From Hyalella azteca (lineage: Eukaryota > Arthropoda > Malacostraca > Amphipoda > Hyalellidae), in contig NW_025943988.1 in assembly GCF_000764305.2 (NCBI RefSeq), positions 124,001-188,000 of the forward strand: a DNA stretch of 64,000 nt. Direction: 5' to 3'. Positions 34,205 through 46,164 of this stretch are shown here, one piece after another (position 1 is the first letter of the stretch; every line of letters begins with the position of its first letter). The position numbers and the translations under genes are program-made. The notes beneath the pieces are model-generated. The model made no database searches. It was given only the letters and a program-made list of their open reading frames with translations, and was not told the origin of the DNA.

Positions 34205-36415
34205 ATTCAATGATGGATTTATGAATACAAATTATTAGCTCCACACCTCCAATATCTCACACATGATATTCATCACATAAAGTGAGCTTCACAAGTCTGC
34301 ATGAGATGTAAAACCGCAAAGGTCAGTTGCTAGAGAGGCCTTGCGTGGTGTTCCTCAATTGAACGCAGAAAACATGGCCAGGCTGATCTTTAAAAGCTTT
34401 ATTATTCAAGAGAGAAGAGTAGAAACAATCTTGGCATCAAATTTGCAAAAAAAATCATAAAATTTATGATTCTTCACCCTTTTCTCGTTCCGAGATAGGC
34501 TTGCAGGCGAGGAATGATCCATGATATAGCGTTCCAGCCCTATATTCACATCGGCGTCTTCGCCAAGAATAGCGCATCAATTATATTAATTCCGATTTCC
34601 AACGCAAATTCTGGATTTTTACATCATCAACGGAGTTTAGTGCAAAATAGTGCGATTTAGAATTTGGCCCTTACACGATTCATGCACAACTGAATTAAAA
34701 TGTATTGAAAAACGTACGCTTATAGTCGTGTTATTTTCACAGCGTCGAATTAAAAAAATGTTCCCTAATGCTCACGATTGCATTTTTTACACTCACACTC
34801 ATTGAATTGATAGAGACTTTGTCCAAAAGGTGATGCACTTTTTGCCTCTTTTCTTTTGTGTAATCATAACGTACTAATATTATGTGTTTAAAGTGTCAGT
34901 ATTTGGACAACTCGTAGAAGGCCGGTCCATTATTTCGAGTCATATATTGTACATATACGTTGTAGCTTTGCAACTTAATGTCCCCAGTAAAGACTAAGCA
35001 ACGAAACATTAAGCAAACATTAAGCATGGTTGCAGCCGGCTAGAGTATTTCACACTAAACTACAGAGCAATTGCGACGTACGTATTGACTCGAGAAAACT
35101 TTAAAAAATAAGACCCCTTGTCTACGTGTCGACTTCACAAAACTTAAAAAAAATCAAACCCATTGAGACCGTCAATGGTCGTCAGGGAAAAACCAAGGTT
35201 GAGAGGTTGTCAGGTTTATCAACCATGAGTTTAACCTGTTGGCATGGACATTATACTGGTGATGAATTAATTGTATTAAATGCCAAATATTATTGCCAAA
35301 GTGTGTGGCCAAATGTGATCTAAAGTCTGAAGACGTACAAAATACGTACACCCTGAAATAGTGGTATAGATAAATATTTGTCTAGTGTCTAAGAGACTAT
35401 ATAAATGTCGGTTTATTTAATTAGGAGACCAATTAACGAACAGCAACTCGCCTTGTCGGGCAAGTATGTCACACAATCTGAAGTGATATGAAAATTATAT
35501 TTGAGATCGTTTATTGAGAACCCATGGCAACAATTATTTGACAACATTATATACTGTATGACAAGAACAAAACAACAAAATTACACAATTATATTTGACA
35601 ACAATTATTTGAGAACCCTTGACAATGAGGCAGTTAAAACGCAAATTTAACTAGCGGTAATTACACTGCAATTATTCTTTAAATGTCAAATGCTAAAATT
35701 ACTCAAACATACGATATGTTGAGAAGAATTTCTATCCTTCATAACCTGTCGGAACTTGAACTCGTCAAGCAGGCAAGAAACAGGTGACCTATACGTGACC
35801 TGAGCTCTTCACACCAAAGGCTCTTCAAACTAAAGTACCTTTATTATTTTCATGCTTATTTATAATGCGAGAACAATCAGTAAGAAAAATTCAACGTAAA
35901 TCCCAATGAATAATATATACAAGTAATGCAAATTTTTACAGCTCCAGAAGGCCATGGAGCAACTTATTAAGCTCTGCATTTTTTTGTAATTGTAATAAAT
36001 ATTTATAATGCAATTATAGAATATTTAAATAAATATATACAATTATAATTCATTTATAATAATAATTGTGAGATTTAATTCGAATGCTACAACTAAAAAA
36101 ATTATGACAAATTGCGTAAGGAGATTCAGTAATAAATTCACTTAATGTTAGCGAAATCATAACCATTTTATCATATCTTGCTTCCTTCATATTAAGAACC
36201 ACAATTTTTTTATGTGCCGCAGAACATTATTACGTGCTTTTGGTTCTTCTGTGTCCTAATCGTGGTTTCGTGGCCACATCATGAGTCAGTGATTCGTGAA
36301 GGCCACGAAGAAAATTACGAATAGCGCGCCTTACGATTGCGCAGTACGTGACTCCGAGAGCGCGATCTTCGTGCCGTGAACTCGGGGCAAAGTTCACTGC
36401 AGCGTGACTGTCACT
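34205..36415. other. Unique DNA, no gene supported
   Basis: Includes a loose direct repeat of TTGAGAACCC...GACAACAATTATTTGA (about 35512-35630) and a balanced-composition block (36230-36420) with an unrecognised arginine-rich minus-strand frame. Confidence 0.45.
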
Positions 36416-36573
36416 GATCACACTCACTCACGATGATCACACTCACTCACGATGATCACATGAAACGCTAACGACATTTCAGATCCTTACAGGGATCTGA
36501 AACGCTAACAACATTTCAGATTCTTACAGGGATCTGAAACGCTAACGACATTTCAGATTCTTACAGGGATCAG
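36416..36573. repeat. Two adjoining short arrays: 19 bp x2 and 37 bp x3
   Basis: GATCACACTCACTCACGAT occurs twice (36417-36457). It is followed by three 37 bp units TGAAACGCTAACGACATTTC AGATCCTTACAGGGATC (36461-36573). Each 37 bp unit carries the inverted repeat CAGATCC-TTACA-GGGATCTG across its end. Confidence 0.9.
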
Positions 36574-36579
36574 AAATCC

Positions 36580-37650
36580 GGTATAATCGCGGCTTCGTTC
36601 ACTCTTTGTCTGGGGATACGTTGATCGTTTTCAATGCCATCCATGTTAAAATGCCTGGCACCGAGGCTTAACGCCAGTAGACAAGCGGGGAAAATCCGAC
36701 ATGGAGTTGGATCCTTAAAGCTTATATATGCACACGGATTGATGATTCAATTAAGTTTTACCACTTACTGGCAGCACCCGAAAGCTGCGTTAAGCATATA
36801 AATGATATTCCATAGTTTAAATTTTATATTCAACAAAAAGCTTGTACACACAGTGAAAATAACCGGCATCTTGCTAAAGCCGCGCCAAAGAAAATACAAT
36901 TTTTTTCAGTCAAATTCGATACGAACTGATATATGCTTTTTTCCTAAGAAGTCTCGAGCTGATTACTTTCAATGATACCGTGAGCACGCTAAGGATGAAA
37001 CGGCAGTAATTATTTGCCTAAAAACATATATAAGGTCGCGTTTCAAATTTGATTTGTAAATAACAATGTTAGGTACTGATGAGAACAGAGAGCAGTTTTG
37101 GACGAGAAATACACGAACGATCGATATGAATTCAAAAGGGTCAGATGGCAGAGCTTCTGAAATTTTCTATTGCATTATAAATTATTGCTCCCAGCACCAG
37201 ATTGGGAGGCTCTCTACACCGATATAAATAGGTAAGACTTTTTCGAAATAGCAAGGCACTTTTGATCCTTATTTGGAGCATCAATTCGGCCTGGAAAATA
37301 TGCGTATCATTGACGCACTCTGCTCGTCTTGTGAGTAAGTGTAAAATATCCCAAATAATAACATATATAACAAAATAGATAAAATATTCCAAATAATTCT
37401 ATTGAGCGTATGGCATGAATGTTGCTCGGGCATAGAAGGGCGAGGGGAAGAGAGGGTATAAATGAGAGGGCAGACGCGCGGGGCCAGGCTTTATTAAGGA
37501 GGAACCAAGGCGCGTTAACGTCTTTGTTCGACCATTAAGGCCAGCCTTGAACTCGATTACTGCAACGTCTTCTCTACGCAGCAACGCTAACAGCAACACA
37601 ATACGGCAACACGAATGTGAGGCGCGGCAACTATACGAACGATCCACGGT
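36580..37650. other. Unique DNA with a less AT-rich block
   Basis: The stretch 37430-37630 is purine/GC-richer (GAGGGCAGACGCGCGGGGCC) than its flanks and is unrecognised. It carries a TATAAATG motif (37458-37465) that could be a chance TATA-like string. No gene could be assigned. Confidence 0.4.
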
Positions 37651-37652
37651 TA

Positions 37653-38010
37653 TGTTATTAATTAACGATTAATTTAAACTGCAACGATAACAACTAATTC
37701 TGGCGATGTTATTAATTAACGATTAATTTAAATTGCAATGATAACAAAGATTACCGCGATGTCATAATAAACGATTAATTTAAATTGCAACTATAACAAA
37801 TATTCCTGGCGATGTTATTAATTAACGATTAATCTAAATTGCAACGATAACAACTAATTCTGGCGATGCTATTATAATTAACGGTTAATTTAAATTGCTA
37901 CGATAACAAGGATTACCAGTAATGTTATTAATTAACGATTAATTTAAATTGCAACGATAACAACGATACCCGGCGAAGCAATTAGTTAACGATTAATTTA
38001 AACTGCAACG
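37653..38010. repeat. ~54 bp AT-rich minisatellite, 6-7 copies
   Basis: The unit is GATGTTATTAATTAACGATT AATTTAAATTGCAACGATAA CAACTAATTCTGGC. TTAATTAA is palindromic. Variants differ in the CAACTAATTC / CAAAGATTACC segment. Confidence 0.95.
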
Positions 38011-38014
38011 CAGA

Positions 38015-39990
38015 AGTTGATCAAAATCCATTGAGTGAATAACATATGATACTTTACACAAAGAACTAAAGTCATCACAGAAATTTATCCCAAATCTCAG
38101 ACACCTTCGACGAATATCAAGCTTAACATTACCCCGGCAAACAGAATGCCGAATTGTGCCATGAGAAAAAAGGCCTGTTGCAGACACTAAATAGAACTAA
38201 AAATGCTCTCACTTAACTGATTTCCAAGAGATCATCCCATATCTATTATATTTTTTCAGTGCAAAGAATAGTTAATGTTTTCAGTATAAATAATTGAGAT
38301 CACGATAATGATGACACGATAATGATCAATATAATAACTTGTAGGTACACAGCCTGCCTCGAAAAGTCAAAACAAAGAGTCAATTTTCGCCTCTCACGCC
38401 GACAGTTCTCAACATCGTCGCCGCTATCCCGTGAACTTCTCACGCACTTTCAGTTTCAGGAGCTCCAAATTTTGTACGGGGAAGGTCAGCTCAGGAAGAC
38501 AATTGTGGACCGTGAGAAACGGCAGCTCACGTCACGATCTACTAATTTGGTGGTGAACAAATCCCGCCATCGGATCCCACCCAACATGCAGAGGTCATGT
38601 CATGACTGTGCTGCATCGTGAGGTCATGTGTGGGCTAACAAGCAGTATTATTTTTACAAATGTAACAACTTTATATACCATGCATTCACAGTTGATTAAT
38701 GTCTCTCATCATTGGTATAGTTATTGGTATTAATTGTAATTATATCACCAATTAGGGGTTTTAAGGCCATTATTGTTGCACTATAAATCTGTTTTTACCT
38801 CAATATAAATCCATTCTGAAATTATAAATAAACATTCCGCATCCATACTGAAATTTAAATAACACCTAATAATTGAGGGAACGCTCTCAAATGTAAAGAA
38901 CGCTTTACGATTATAGCAGAATTACACATTTTTTAGCATGCTCGCGGTGCGTGAAACCCTAACAAAAAAAAAATAAGTGCAATGACGTTCTCTTTCACTC
39001 AATTCCGGCTTCTGATTAATATTCAATGCGAAGTTGAAAAATTTTACCTGATGAAGATACTCAATGGATAAGATTACCTGAGTGGCTATTGTAGGTTAAT
39101 AAAATACTGTTGTCTGATGTAGAACAATGGAGTGAAGCATCGAATTTATTCTCCATTATTCGAGGATTTGACTTGAAAAAAACCTCGCTGAAACGCACCG
39201 AGTAAATCAAAAGGCTTCATGCTAGACATTCGAAAATTTATATTTCAGCTTTGGAACACTAAATTATTTTTTAAAATAATCAAGCATTTAGTAAATAAGT
39301 AATAATTAGTATTAATTAATTGGTACCTATATCACTTATCTCATCATTATTCATTTTTATTACATTGAACACAATAAAAAATTATTACCGACTAATATGT
39401 TATTATAAAATTTCACTGAATGTCATTCTAAAACATCATCATCCGACACACTACACACACAGGGCGCGTCAGGATAGCAGGTATTGGTGTCAGTGTCATG
39501 GCTCGGTGTCATGCCATCAATTATTGTGGTAGTTTTTATTGCTGATGCTCAGCAACAAAATTGCTGGTGCCGCATGGAAATTAGATTTTTTCCTTCCCGT
39601 TTTTATGCTTGCTGATCAACGACATTAGATAGGTAGTTTGCTGGAGGATGATAATATCAATACTTGTAGAATTATATGCACGTATTTTGTGAGAGGAAGT
39701 GCTAGTTAAGCTCTCGGTTCGGTTTCTGAAATATAAAATAAAATGAGAGAGAAAAAAAGAAGCGTGTCAAAGCAATATTGCTGGTTGTTCTTCCGGGCTG
39801 CGCATTAAAAATTACTTGCTGGTTTTACATAGTGCGCTTTCTAAGCAACATTTTTCGTAAAATGATATTCAATCAGAAGATTGAATGTTAGGAAAGCGCC
39901 CAAAAAGTATCAGCATTCAGCAGAGATCATGTGTCTGGGAATCGTTTTCGTAATGATTTTTAAATGCCTGGCATATTTTCAGTAAACAAG
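38015..39990. other. Unique AT-rich DNA
   Basis: An unrecognised 99-codon frame (38322-38621) and an 'AACCCTAACAAAA' string near 38957 that weakly recalls the 31163 repeat. No gene supported. Confidence 0.45.
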
Positions 39991-39994
39991 ATTC

Positions 39995-40275
39995 GATAAA
40001 TATATAATCAGAAACTCTGCCTCTCGGTAGACAAAATTAAATAATCAGAAACTCGGCCTTTCAGTAGACAAGATTGAATAATCAGAAACTCAGCCTCTCG
40101 GTAGACAAGATTCGATAATCAGAAACTCGGCTTCTCGGTAGACAAGATTCAATAATCAGAAACTCGGCTTCTCGGTAGACAAGATTCGATAATCAGAAAC
40201 TCGGCCTTTCGGTAGACAAGTAGACAAGATTGAATATTAAGAAACTTGGCCTATCGGTAGACAAGATTCAATAAT
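39995..40275. repeat. 37 bp minisatellite, about 7 copies
   Basis: The unit is AATAATCAGAAACTCGGCTT CTCGGTAGACAAGATTC. One unit has an in-place duplication of GTAGACAA (40210-40225). Confidence 0.95.
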
Positions 40276-40279
40276 TAGT

Positions 40280-41795
40280 CGTGGTATATATCAGCAATCC
40301 AGAGTAGATCACTCGGCAAGTCTCGGCTGAAGCTCCGACTTTCTCGAGCGGCTAGACGAGAATTTCGGAGAAAAAATAAGCGTCCGCCACACCAGCGTTG
40401 TGGTCCGCTTAACGTGAGCGAGGAAACGTTGTCCGACTCGTGGGGGAGGGAATGGTGAAGAGGGATGGGAGGCCAGGAGCAAACGGCATCCAATTCTTCC
40501 AGTATAATATTCGTTAAATATATGACGAATAAACACAAAGTTGGATCTATGAAGCTTATAATCAGTGTCTGTCATTGAGAAACACTTATGAAGAAAAAGA
40601 AACGAGATTGATGATAGTTATATAGTAGCTCGATCTTCAACTTTAACTCTGAAGTTATAAGTAAAGTCTTGTATCCTACATCAAGAATCAAAATACTCCA
40701 TTTAAATAAAAATTTATAAATTCATTTCTGTAAGTCAGGTAGAAATAATTTCACTGTCGCCCTCAAATTCATAGATCAAGAAATGCTATTAATATATTAA
40801 TATTATGATAAACACTATTATTTCGCAATTAGCGGTAGTTTTATTAATCTATAACAGGCATTAGGCATTAACTAGTGAATTATTATTTTTTTAATAATTT
40901 TACCTCCTCTCCATGCAAGACTTCTAGGTTCATGACACTGCAAAAAATACAAGCCCAAAAGCAAGCAAAAACTCGAATGAACATCGCCAAAGAAACAGAG
41001 ATCGACTTTCACTGGAGATTCCGCGCTGCTCGACATCCCGTGATCTTGGTCAGCTGACGGGGCTTGTGGTTTCTAGATCATTACAGCGCTGATCAAGATC
41101 ATCCGCGTAGCCTGGAGGTAGATCTGAAGGATCTCAGTGATGGTTAGAATCTTTGGGATCGACAAGACTTTTGAAAAGTTACATGGTCATCAGTGATGAG
41201 GAGTCAAATCGACACATTTTTTTTGACGAGCTCTCAGGGGCTTGGTTTTATTTTGACATGAACCGATGAACGCGAAAAACATTTCTCGTCTGGCAGAATT
41301 AAATATTTAGGGTATGGATACTGGAATACAAGTGCCAAGCATTTTTCAACGTGCGTTGCACCATAGGTCGAAGATGCGTCATCTTACTGACTCATTGAAT
41401 ATGAACGTCATAAAAGATTGAACATGCGTTGATGCACAGTTAAACGAGAGCGACGAGCAATTTACTGAATGAAATTTTCAGATATGCATGGTTTCTAAAG
41501 TCTAAGAAATATCGTCAGCAATATAGAAAGTATGACACAATTGAAGTTATACGTCCTCATGAATTGAAAATAAAATCTATTAAGCCATTCACTACATGAG
41601 TCACATGCTGAGTTCAAAATGTATCATACAAGTTGCGAGAATTTCAATTTTAATAATACAATGACAAAAACCATGAATGTTGAAAAAACTATATCCGCGA
41701 CTCATGAGTTGGGTTCAACATGAATTACTGCCTAAGAATTTCAATTTCAGTTAAAAGAAGGATGCATACAAGGTTGAGGAATCAGTATAACGAGT
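40280..41795. other. Unique DNA, no gene supported
   Basis: The first 250 bp is less AT-rich and carries overlapping minus-strand frames (40275-40538, 40309-40575) without recognised domains. Confidence 0.45.
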
Positions 41796-41798
41796 AAC

Positions 41799-41944
41799 GG
41801 GGCATACTTTCGAAACTCGCTAAGTGAACGTTAGTACTTACGCTCTATTTTCTTGTCAATGATTGGTGGATTTTGCTTGAAAGGCCGTCAATGATTGGCT
41901 GATGAACTTACGATCTCTTAACTTTTTTGAAAGTATATAGGCCC
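41799..41944 (+). mobile_element. ~145 bp MITE family 'ACTTTCAAAA', copy A
   Basis: Begins GGGGCATACTTTCGAAACTC and ends with the inverse CTTTTTTGAAAGTATATAGGCCC. The interior has TTAGTACTTACGCTCTATTT and two copies of CAATGATTGG. There is no ORF. Three further copies in this window define the family. Confidence 0.9.
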
Positions 41945-41961
41945 TGGGCCTTTGAAAGTAT

Positions 41962-42087
41962 AGGGGCAATACTTTCAAAAAAAAGTTAAGAGATCGTAAG
42001 TTCAACAGCCAATCATTGACGGCCTCTCAAGCAAAATCCACCAATCGTAGACAAGAAAATAGAGCGTAAGTACTTACGTTCACTCAG
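41962..42087 (-). mobile_element. ~145 bp MITE family, copy B, inverted next to copy A
   Basis: Shares about 108 bp with copy A at roughly 95% identity in reverse orientation, so A and B together form a long hairpin. An extra terminus TTTGAAAGTATAGGGGC (41951-41967) sits between them. The far end is truncated: homology stops at CACTCAG (42087), where the other copies continue to a terminal repeat. Confidence 0.9.
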
Positions 42088-42227
42088 TTCATGTGCACTG
42101 AACATTACTATTGCAGGCGCGTGATAACGACGCGGCATGAGAGCTGTGAGCCGACACGCCCTTCCTTCGCTCAGACGCCCGCACCGCCTCACGCCAAGCA
42201 ACCAACCCACGAGACATCCGACCAGTG

Positions 42228-42880
42228 TAGGAATAAACGTTGTTATTTTGAAGCAACCTTGAATTAAACGATGATTTGTTAAATCATCGTTAATTAAACG
42301 TTGTTTCGTTGACACAATGTTGAAATAAACGTTGTTTCATTGATGTAACCTTAAATTAAACGACGATTGGCTAAATGAACGTTAATTAAAAGTTGTTTCG
42401 TTGAAGCAATGTTGAAATAAACGTTGTTTTGTTGAAGCAACCTTGAATTAAACGATGATTCGTTAAATCAACGTTAATCAAACGTTGTTTCGTTGACGCA
42501 ATATCAACTGAACGTTTTTTAGTTGAGGCAATGTTAATTAACGTTGATTTCATTGACGAATTACCAATTAAACGTTGTTTAGTCGAAGCACAATGTGTAG
42601 GCACAATCCTAATTTAATGTTGTTTTATTAATTGTCGTTGATTAAACGTTTTTCAGTCGAATCAACGGTAATTCAACGTTATTTAGTTGAATTATCGTAA
42701 ATTAATGTATTTTTTAGTCGAAGCGACTTTAGTTAAACGTGTTTTCGTTGAATATTTTTTCTCAATTAAACGTTAATTCGTTGAATCAACGTTTATTAAT
42801 CATTGTTTCGTTATATCAATATTAGTTCTACCTTGTTTTCTTGAATCGGTGTTAATTAAATGTTAAATTGCCACGAATTT
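42228..42880. repeat. ~31 bp AACGTT-rich degenerate array, about 20 copies
   Basis: AAACGTTGTTTCGTTGAA and AAACGATGATTCGTTAAATC blocks recur at about 26-37 bp (for example 42388, 42419, 42450, 42480, 42511). The palindrome CGATGATTTGTTAAATCATCG lies at 42269-42289. It is rich in the AACGTT palindrome and well diverged, so it is an old array. Confidence 0.85.
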
Positions 42881-42884
42881 CACG

Positions 42885-43092
42885 TTTAAATAACCTGTTA
42901 CAGAATTAGCTTTTCAGCGCTCAGTCCGGTCTCGTGATAGGCGACGATTAAACTTACGCATCAGGATGGTTTGTTTAAATCAAACGACATTAAGGAAGGA
43001 AGCGCAGCTGAAGCATTAAAGATAAAGTGGCATCAAATGCAGTCTTAAATGGAGGGTGGAGCTTTGGTGTAGCAGGAAGGTGGTTTGATACA
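42885..43092. other. Unique spacer
   Basis: No recognised feature. Confidence 0.5.
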
Positions 43093-43285
43093 CGACATGA
43101 TCGCTGATTATAACGACGTTGATCTTCACGCCAGTGTAGCGACATGATAGCTGATTATAACGACGTTGATCTTGACGCCAGTGTAGCGACATGATCGCTG
43201 ATTATAACGACGTTGATCTTCACGCCGGTGTAGCGACATGATCGCTGATTATAACGACGTTGATCTTCACGCCGGTGTAGCGACA
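43093..43285. repeat. 47 bp minisatellite, 4 copies
   Basis: The unit is CGACATGATCGCTGATTATA ACGACGTTGATCTTCACGCC GGTGTAG. Nearly identical copies run into a single n. Confidence 0.95.
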
Positions 43286-43286
43286 N
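43286..43286. other. Single ambiguous base between unrelated arrays
   Basis: The n joins the 47 bp array directly to a 31 bp AT-rich array of different sequence. Confidence 0.7.
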
Positions 43287-43520
43287 TTAGTCTCATATAA
43301 ATTCGATAAATTAAGGCTTAGTTTCATATAAATTCGATAAATTTAGGCTTAGTTTCATATAAATTCGAAAAATTTAGGCTTATTCTCATATAAATTCGAT
43401 AAATTTAGGCTTAGTTTCGTATGAATTCGATAAATTTAGGCTTAGTTTCATATAAATTCGATAAATTTAGGCTGAGTTTCGTATACATTCGATAAATTTG
43501 AGCTTAGTTTCGTATAAATT
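43287..43520. repeat. 31 bp minisatellite, about 7 copies
   Basis: The unit is TTAGTTTCATATAAATTCGA TAAATTTAGGC with minor changes. Confidence 0.95.
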
Positions 43521-43524
43521 TGAT

Positions 43525-44038
43525 TCAAATTCATAAATAGGTCGGGAATTTCAAAACCGCATTAAAATACATATGAAAGTGAACTGAGTTAATGTTATAA
43601 AAAATCTTAATTGCACGAGCTGACATTGCAGATAATAAGTGTTTCCTAATAATTAATAAATTTGAATAGTAAGAGTTGAATCGAGCTAATAAACCATAAT
43701 TGGGTTCGTAGGTTTAACTGACCTTATTAATTTGTGCATGGTCTCATTTTTATTGTAATTAATAAATTTACCTTACATATAACGTCCATGAGTCAACTGA
43801 TAAAAAAAACTCTGATACAAAGTGCAACACTCGTCTTTCACTTCAATAAATTGTCATTTAACTAATAAATAATAAATAAATCTTAATCGCTATTATCGCG
43901 GCCCAAAATCATACTAAATTCTGTAATTATACTGGAAAGGCCAAACTACGAGTAATATTATAATAAAATATTTGAACAAAGCGATTCAATGCAAAATTAA
44001 AAAATAGTGCCAGTGAGAGTCGCATCCTAACAACGATG
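43525..44038. other. Unique AT-rich DNA
   Basis: Nothing recognised. Confidence 0.5.
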
Positions 44039-44039
44039 G

Positions 44040-44360
44040 GCGAATACTACCATTGATAGACACATATAAATGATTTACGCATACTACCAATGATAAACAC
44101 ATATCATAAATGATTTACGCATACTACCAATGATAAACACATACCATAAATGATTTACGCATACTACCAATGATAAACACATACCATAAATTAGTGAAGC
44201 TACCATCAATGATAGACACATAACATAAAATCATAAATGATAGACGCATGCGAACAATGATAGAGCCGCATACTAATGATAGACGTATATCCTAATAAGG
44301 GTAGGCGCATAATACCAATGAGAGGCACATACCATCGATGATAGACGCATACTAACAATG
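44040..44360. repeat. 40 bp minisatellite with degenerate right part
   Basis: The core (44040-44195) is CATACTACCAATGATAAACA CATACCATAAATGATTTACG, 3-4 copies. To the right the ATGATAGACGCATA motif persists irregularly to about 44360. Confidence 0.9.
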
Positions 44361-44599
44361 AGTACAGTGATTGCGATCTATTAACTAACTGAACAAGCTC
44401 TGAACCATTAATATGTATATATATGCATTAATATATACAAAATATGACCATTTTGTACCAGGTTACGATGCGGAAATTACGATAAGCACCGGCATTATGA
44501 AGTTACATGCCATAAACTTCTAATTGTCATAATTAAGCATATTCTGACTATAGAAATAGTGAAACTTCCCTCCATGAACTGACCCAAAGTTTGTTGCTA

Positions 44600-44737
44600 T
44601 ATACTCAACATAAAATAAAATTGACTTCTAAAATTGTCAGTCAAATGAGGCATATTTAATTTATTTTTACTCAACATAAAATAAAATTGACTACTAGAAT
44701 TGCCAGTCAAATGAGGCATATATTATTTATTTTAAAA
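44600..44737. repeat. ~68 bp tandem duplication
   Basis: Two copies of ACTCAACATAAAATAAAATT GACTTCTAAAATTGTCAGTC AAATGAGGCATAT, differing at a few bases. Confidence 0.9.
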
Positions 44738-44804
44738 GCCCAGTGCAGCAAAGTATTTTAAATCAATATGGAAATCATCAATATAAGCAAGCATGTGCGA
44801 GTTC

Positions 44805-44873
44805 GGCTAAGTTGTGTTAAGAGACCCGGGGTCTTGCGCGACGGACGGCTCAGACCGCTGAGCTATCCGGCTT
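44805..44873 (-). other. tRNA-like or SINE-head remnant (weak)
   Basis: Read on the minus strand, AGCCGGATAGCTCAGCGGTC followed by TGAGCCGTCC resembles a tRNA 5' half, with a good pol III A box (TAGCTCAGCGG, 44855-44865). The expected B box GGTTCGANTCC is not intact; only GACCCCGGGTCTC is present. This suggests a decayed tRNA pseudogene or tRNA-derived SINE rather than a working tRNA. Confidence 0.35.
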
Positions 44874-44904
44874 ACCCGCCGTATCCGGTTTGCCGGGTTC
44901 GGTT

Positions 44905-45045
44905 ACATGCAGAAACTAAGTTCGTAAGCCTCGCGTCCTTCAATTCGTGAGTACACAAGAGAGATGGGGTGTGACGCGAATATGGTGTAATAATTGCTTG
45001 ACTTTCAAGCATATCACTCATGTTGAGGCTAGCTTTAGCATAACT
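44905..45045. other. Unique DNA
   Basis: No feature recognised. Confidence 0.5.
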
Positions 45046-45049
45046 TGTA

Positions 45050-45345
45050 AATAATTGGCACCTTGAAACTAGTTGAATCATAACCAATATTTGTAACTTA
45101 TGGGTCCCTTAAACTAGTTAACTAGTTGAATCGTAGTTAATATTTGTAATTTATGGGCCCATTGTAAATGGTTGAATCGTAGCGAATATTTGCAACTTGA
45201 CTATTTGAATCGTTGCCAATATTTGTAACTTAATGACGCTTTGTAGCTACTTCAATAGTAGCCAATATTTGTAAGTTGACTATTTGAATCGTTGCCGATA
45301 TCTGTAACTTGAAGACCCTCCGCAACAAGCTGAATCGTTGCAGAC
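45050..45345. repeat. 35-50 bp degenerate repeat, about 7 copies
   Basis: The motif TTGAATCGTAGCCAATATTT GTAACTTATGGGCCC recurs irregularly near 45073, 45125, 45171, 45205, 45248, 45285 and 45330. Confidence 0.85.
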
Positions 45346-45494
45346 ACTAGTAACTACTGGACCCTAGGCAATCAGCTGCATCACACCAAAAGCTAAAACA
45401 CTAACACATTCGCTATTTGATGCAACTATTTTATGCTTTCAGTAATATTTACAATCATGGAAAATTAGTATAGGTTGGCAGAATTTCTTCTTCA

Positions 45495-45675
45495 AACAGG
45501 TTTCATTGAAGACCAGAGAATTTGTTTTATTTGCAATTTTCTTATTCGTTTTTGGAAAATCGGTACCCTGATTTTCGATTTGGCAGTTTAAAATAAAAAT
45601 ATTGTTCGATATATTGAAAAATTAATAAGAAAATTGCGGATAAAACAAATTCTCTGGTCTTCAATGAAACCTGTT
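45495..45675. mobile_element. Fold-back element with 52 bp arms
   Basis: Left arm 45495-45546 (starts AACAGGTTTCATTGAAGACC) and right arm 45624-45675 are reverse complements with about two mismatches, separated by 77 bp. This could be a fold-back transposon or an inverted duplication. No target-site duplication could be assigned. Both small frames over it (45542-45793 minus, 45634-45828 plus) read through the arms and are not credible genes. Confidence 0.75.
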
Positions 45676-45944
45676 CGAAAGATAATGGAAAATGCAAATT
45701 ATATATTAATACGATTGCAGCACGGGCTAAAATGGCTAAGCCCTCTGAGCAAACAAGATGTTGAATCATCCAAGTATGGATACTGCGAGTCATTTGATGC
45801 GACCGTCAGGACAAAATTAACGAATTGAAGGGAAAAAAAGTAACCTTGGACAAAGATTTATGAAGGTCCCTGAAAGACAGTCCCAATGGCAGGGAAAAAA
45901 AGGTAATTGCAGCCACATAATTACACTAGATACCCTGAACACGG

Positions 45945-46160
45945 GGGCTTTCGACGAGTCTATCCATAGAGTGAAATACTCCCCCTTTGAATAAATGGGA
46001 ATGTTAATACTAAATTGTAATAAATATTTGAATGAAATAGTGCTAAATGTTAGGGGCTTTCGACCAGTCTATCTATAGAGTGAAATTCTACCTTTTGAAT
46101 AAATGGGAATGGTAATAATAAAGGTTAGTGAATATGTGAATGAAATAATGTGAATTGTTA
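45945..46160. repeat. ~103 bp tandem duplication
   Basis: GGGGCTTTCGACGAGTCTAT CCATAGAGTGAAAT, then TTTGAATAAATGGGAATG, occurs at about 45945 and again at about 46051 with moderate divergence. Confidence 0.9.
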
Positions 46161-46164
46161 GCAT

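Noticed and set aside
37458..37465. TATAAATG as a promoter TATA box
   Set aside because: No initiator or gene follows, and such strings are common in AT-rich DNA.
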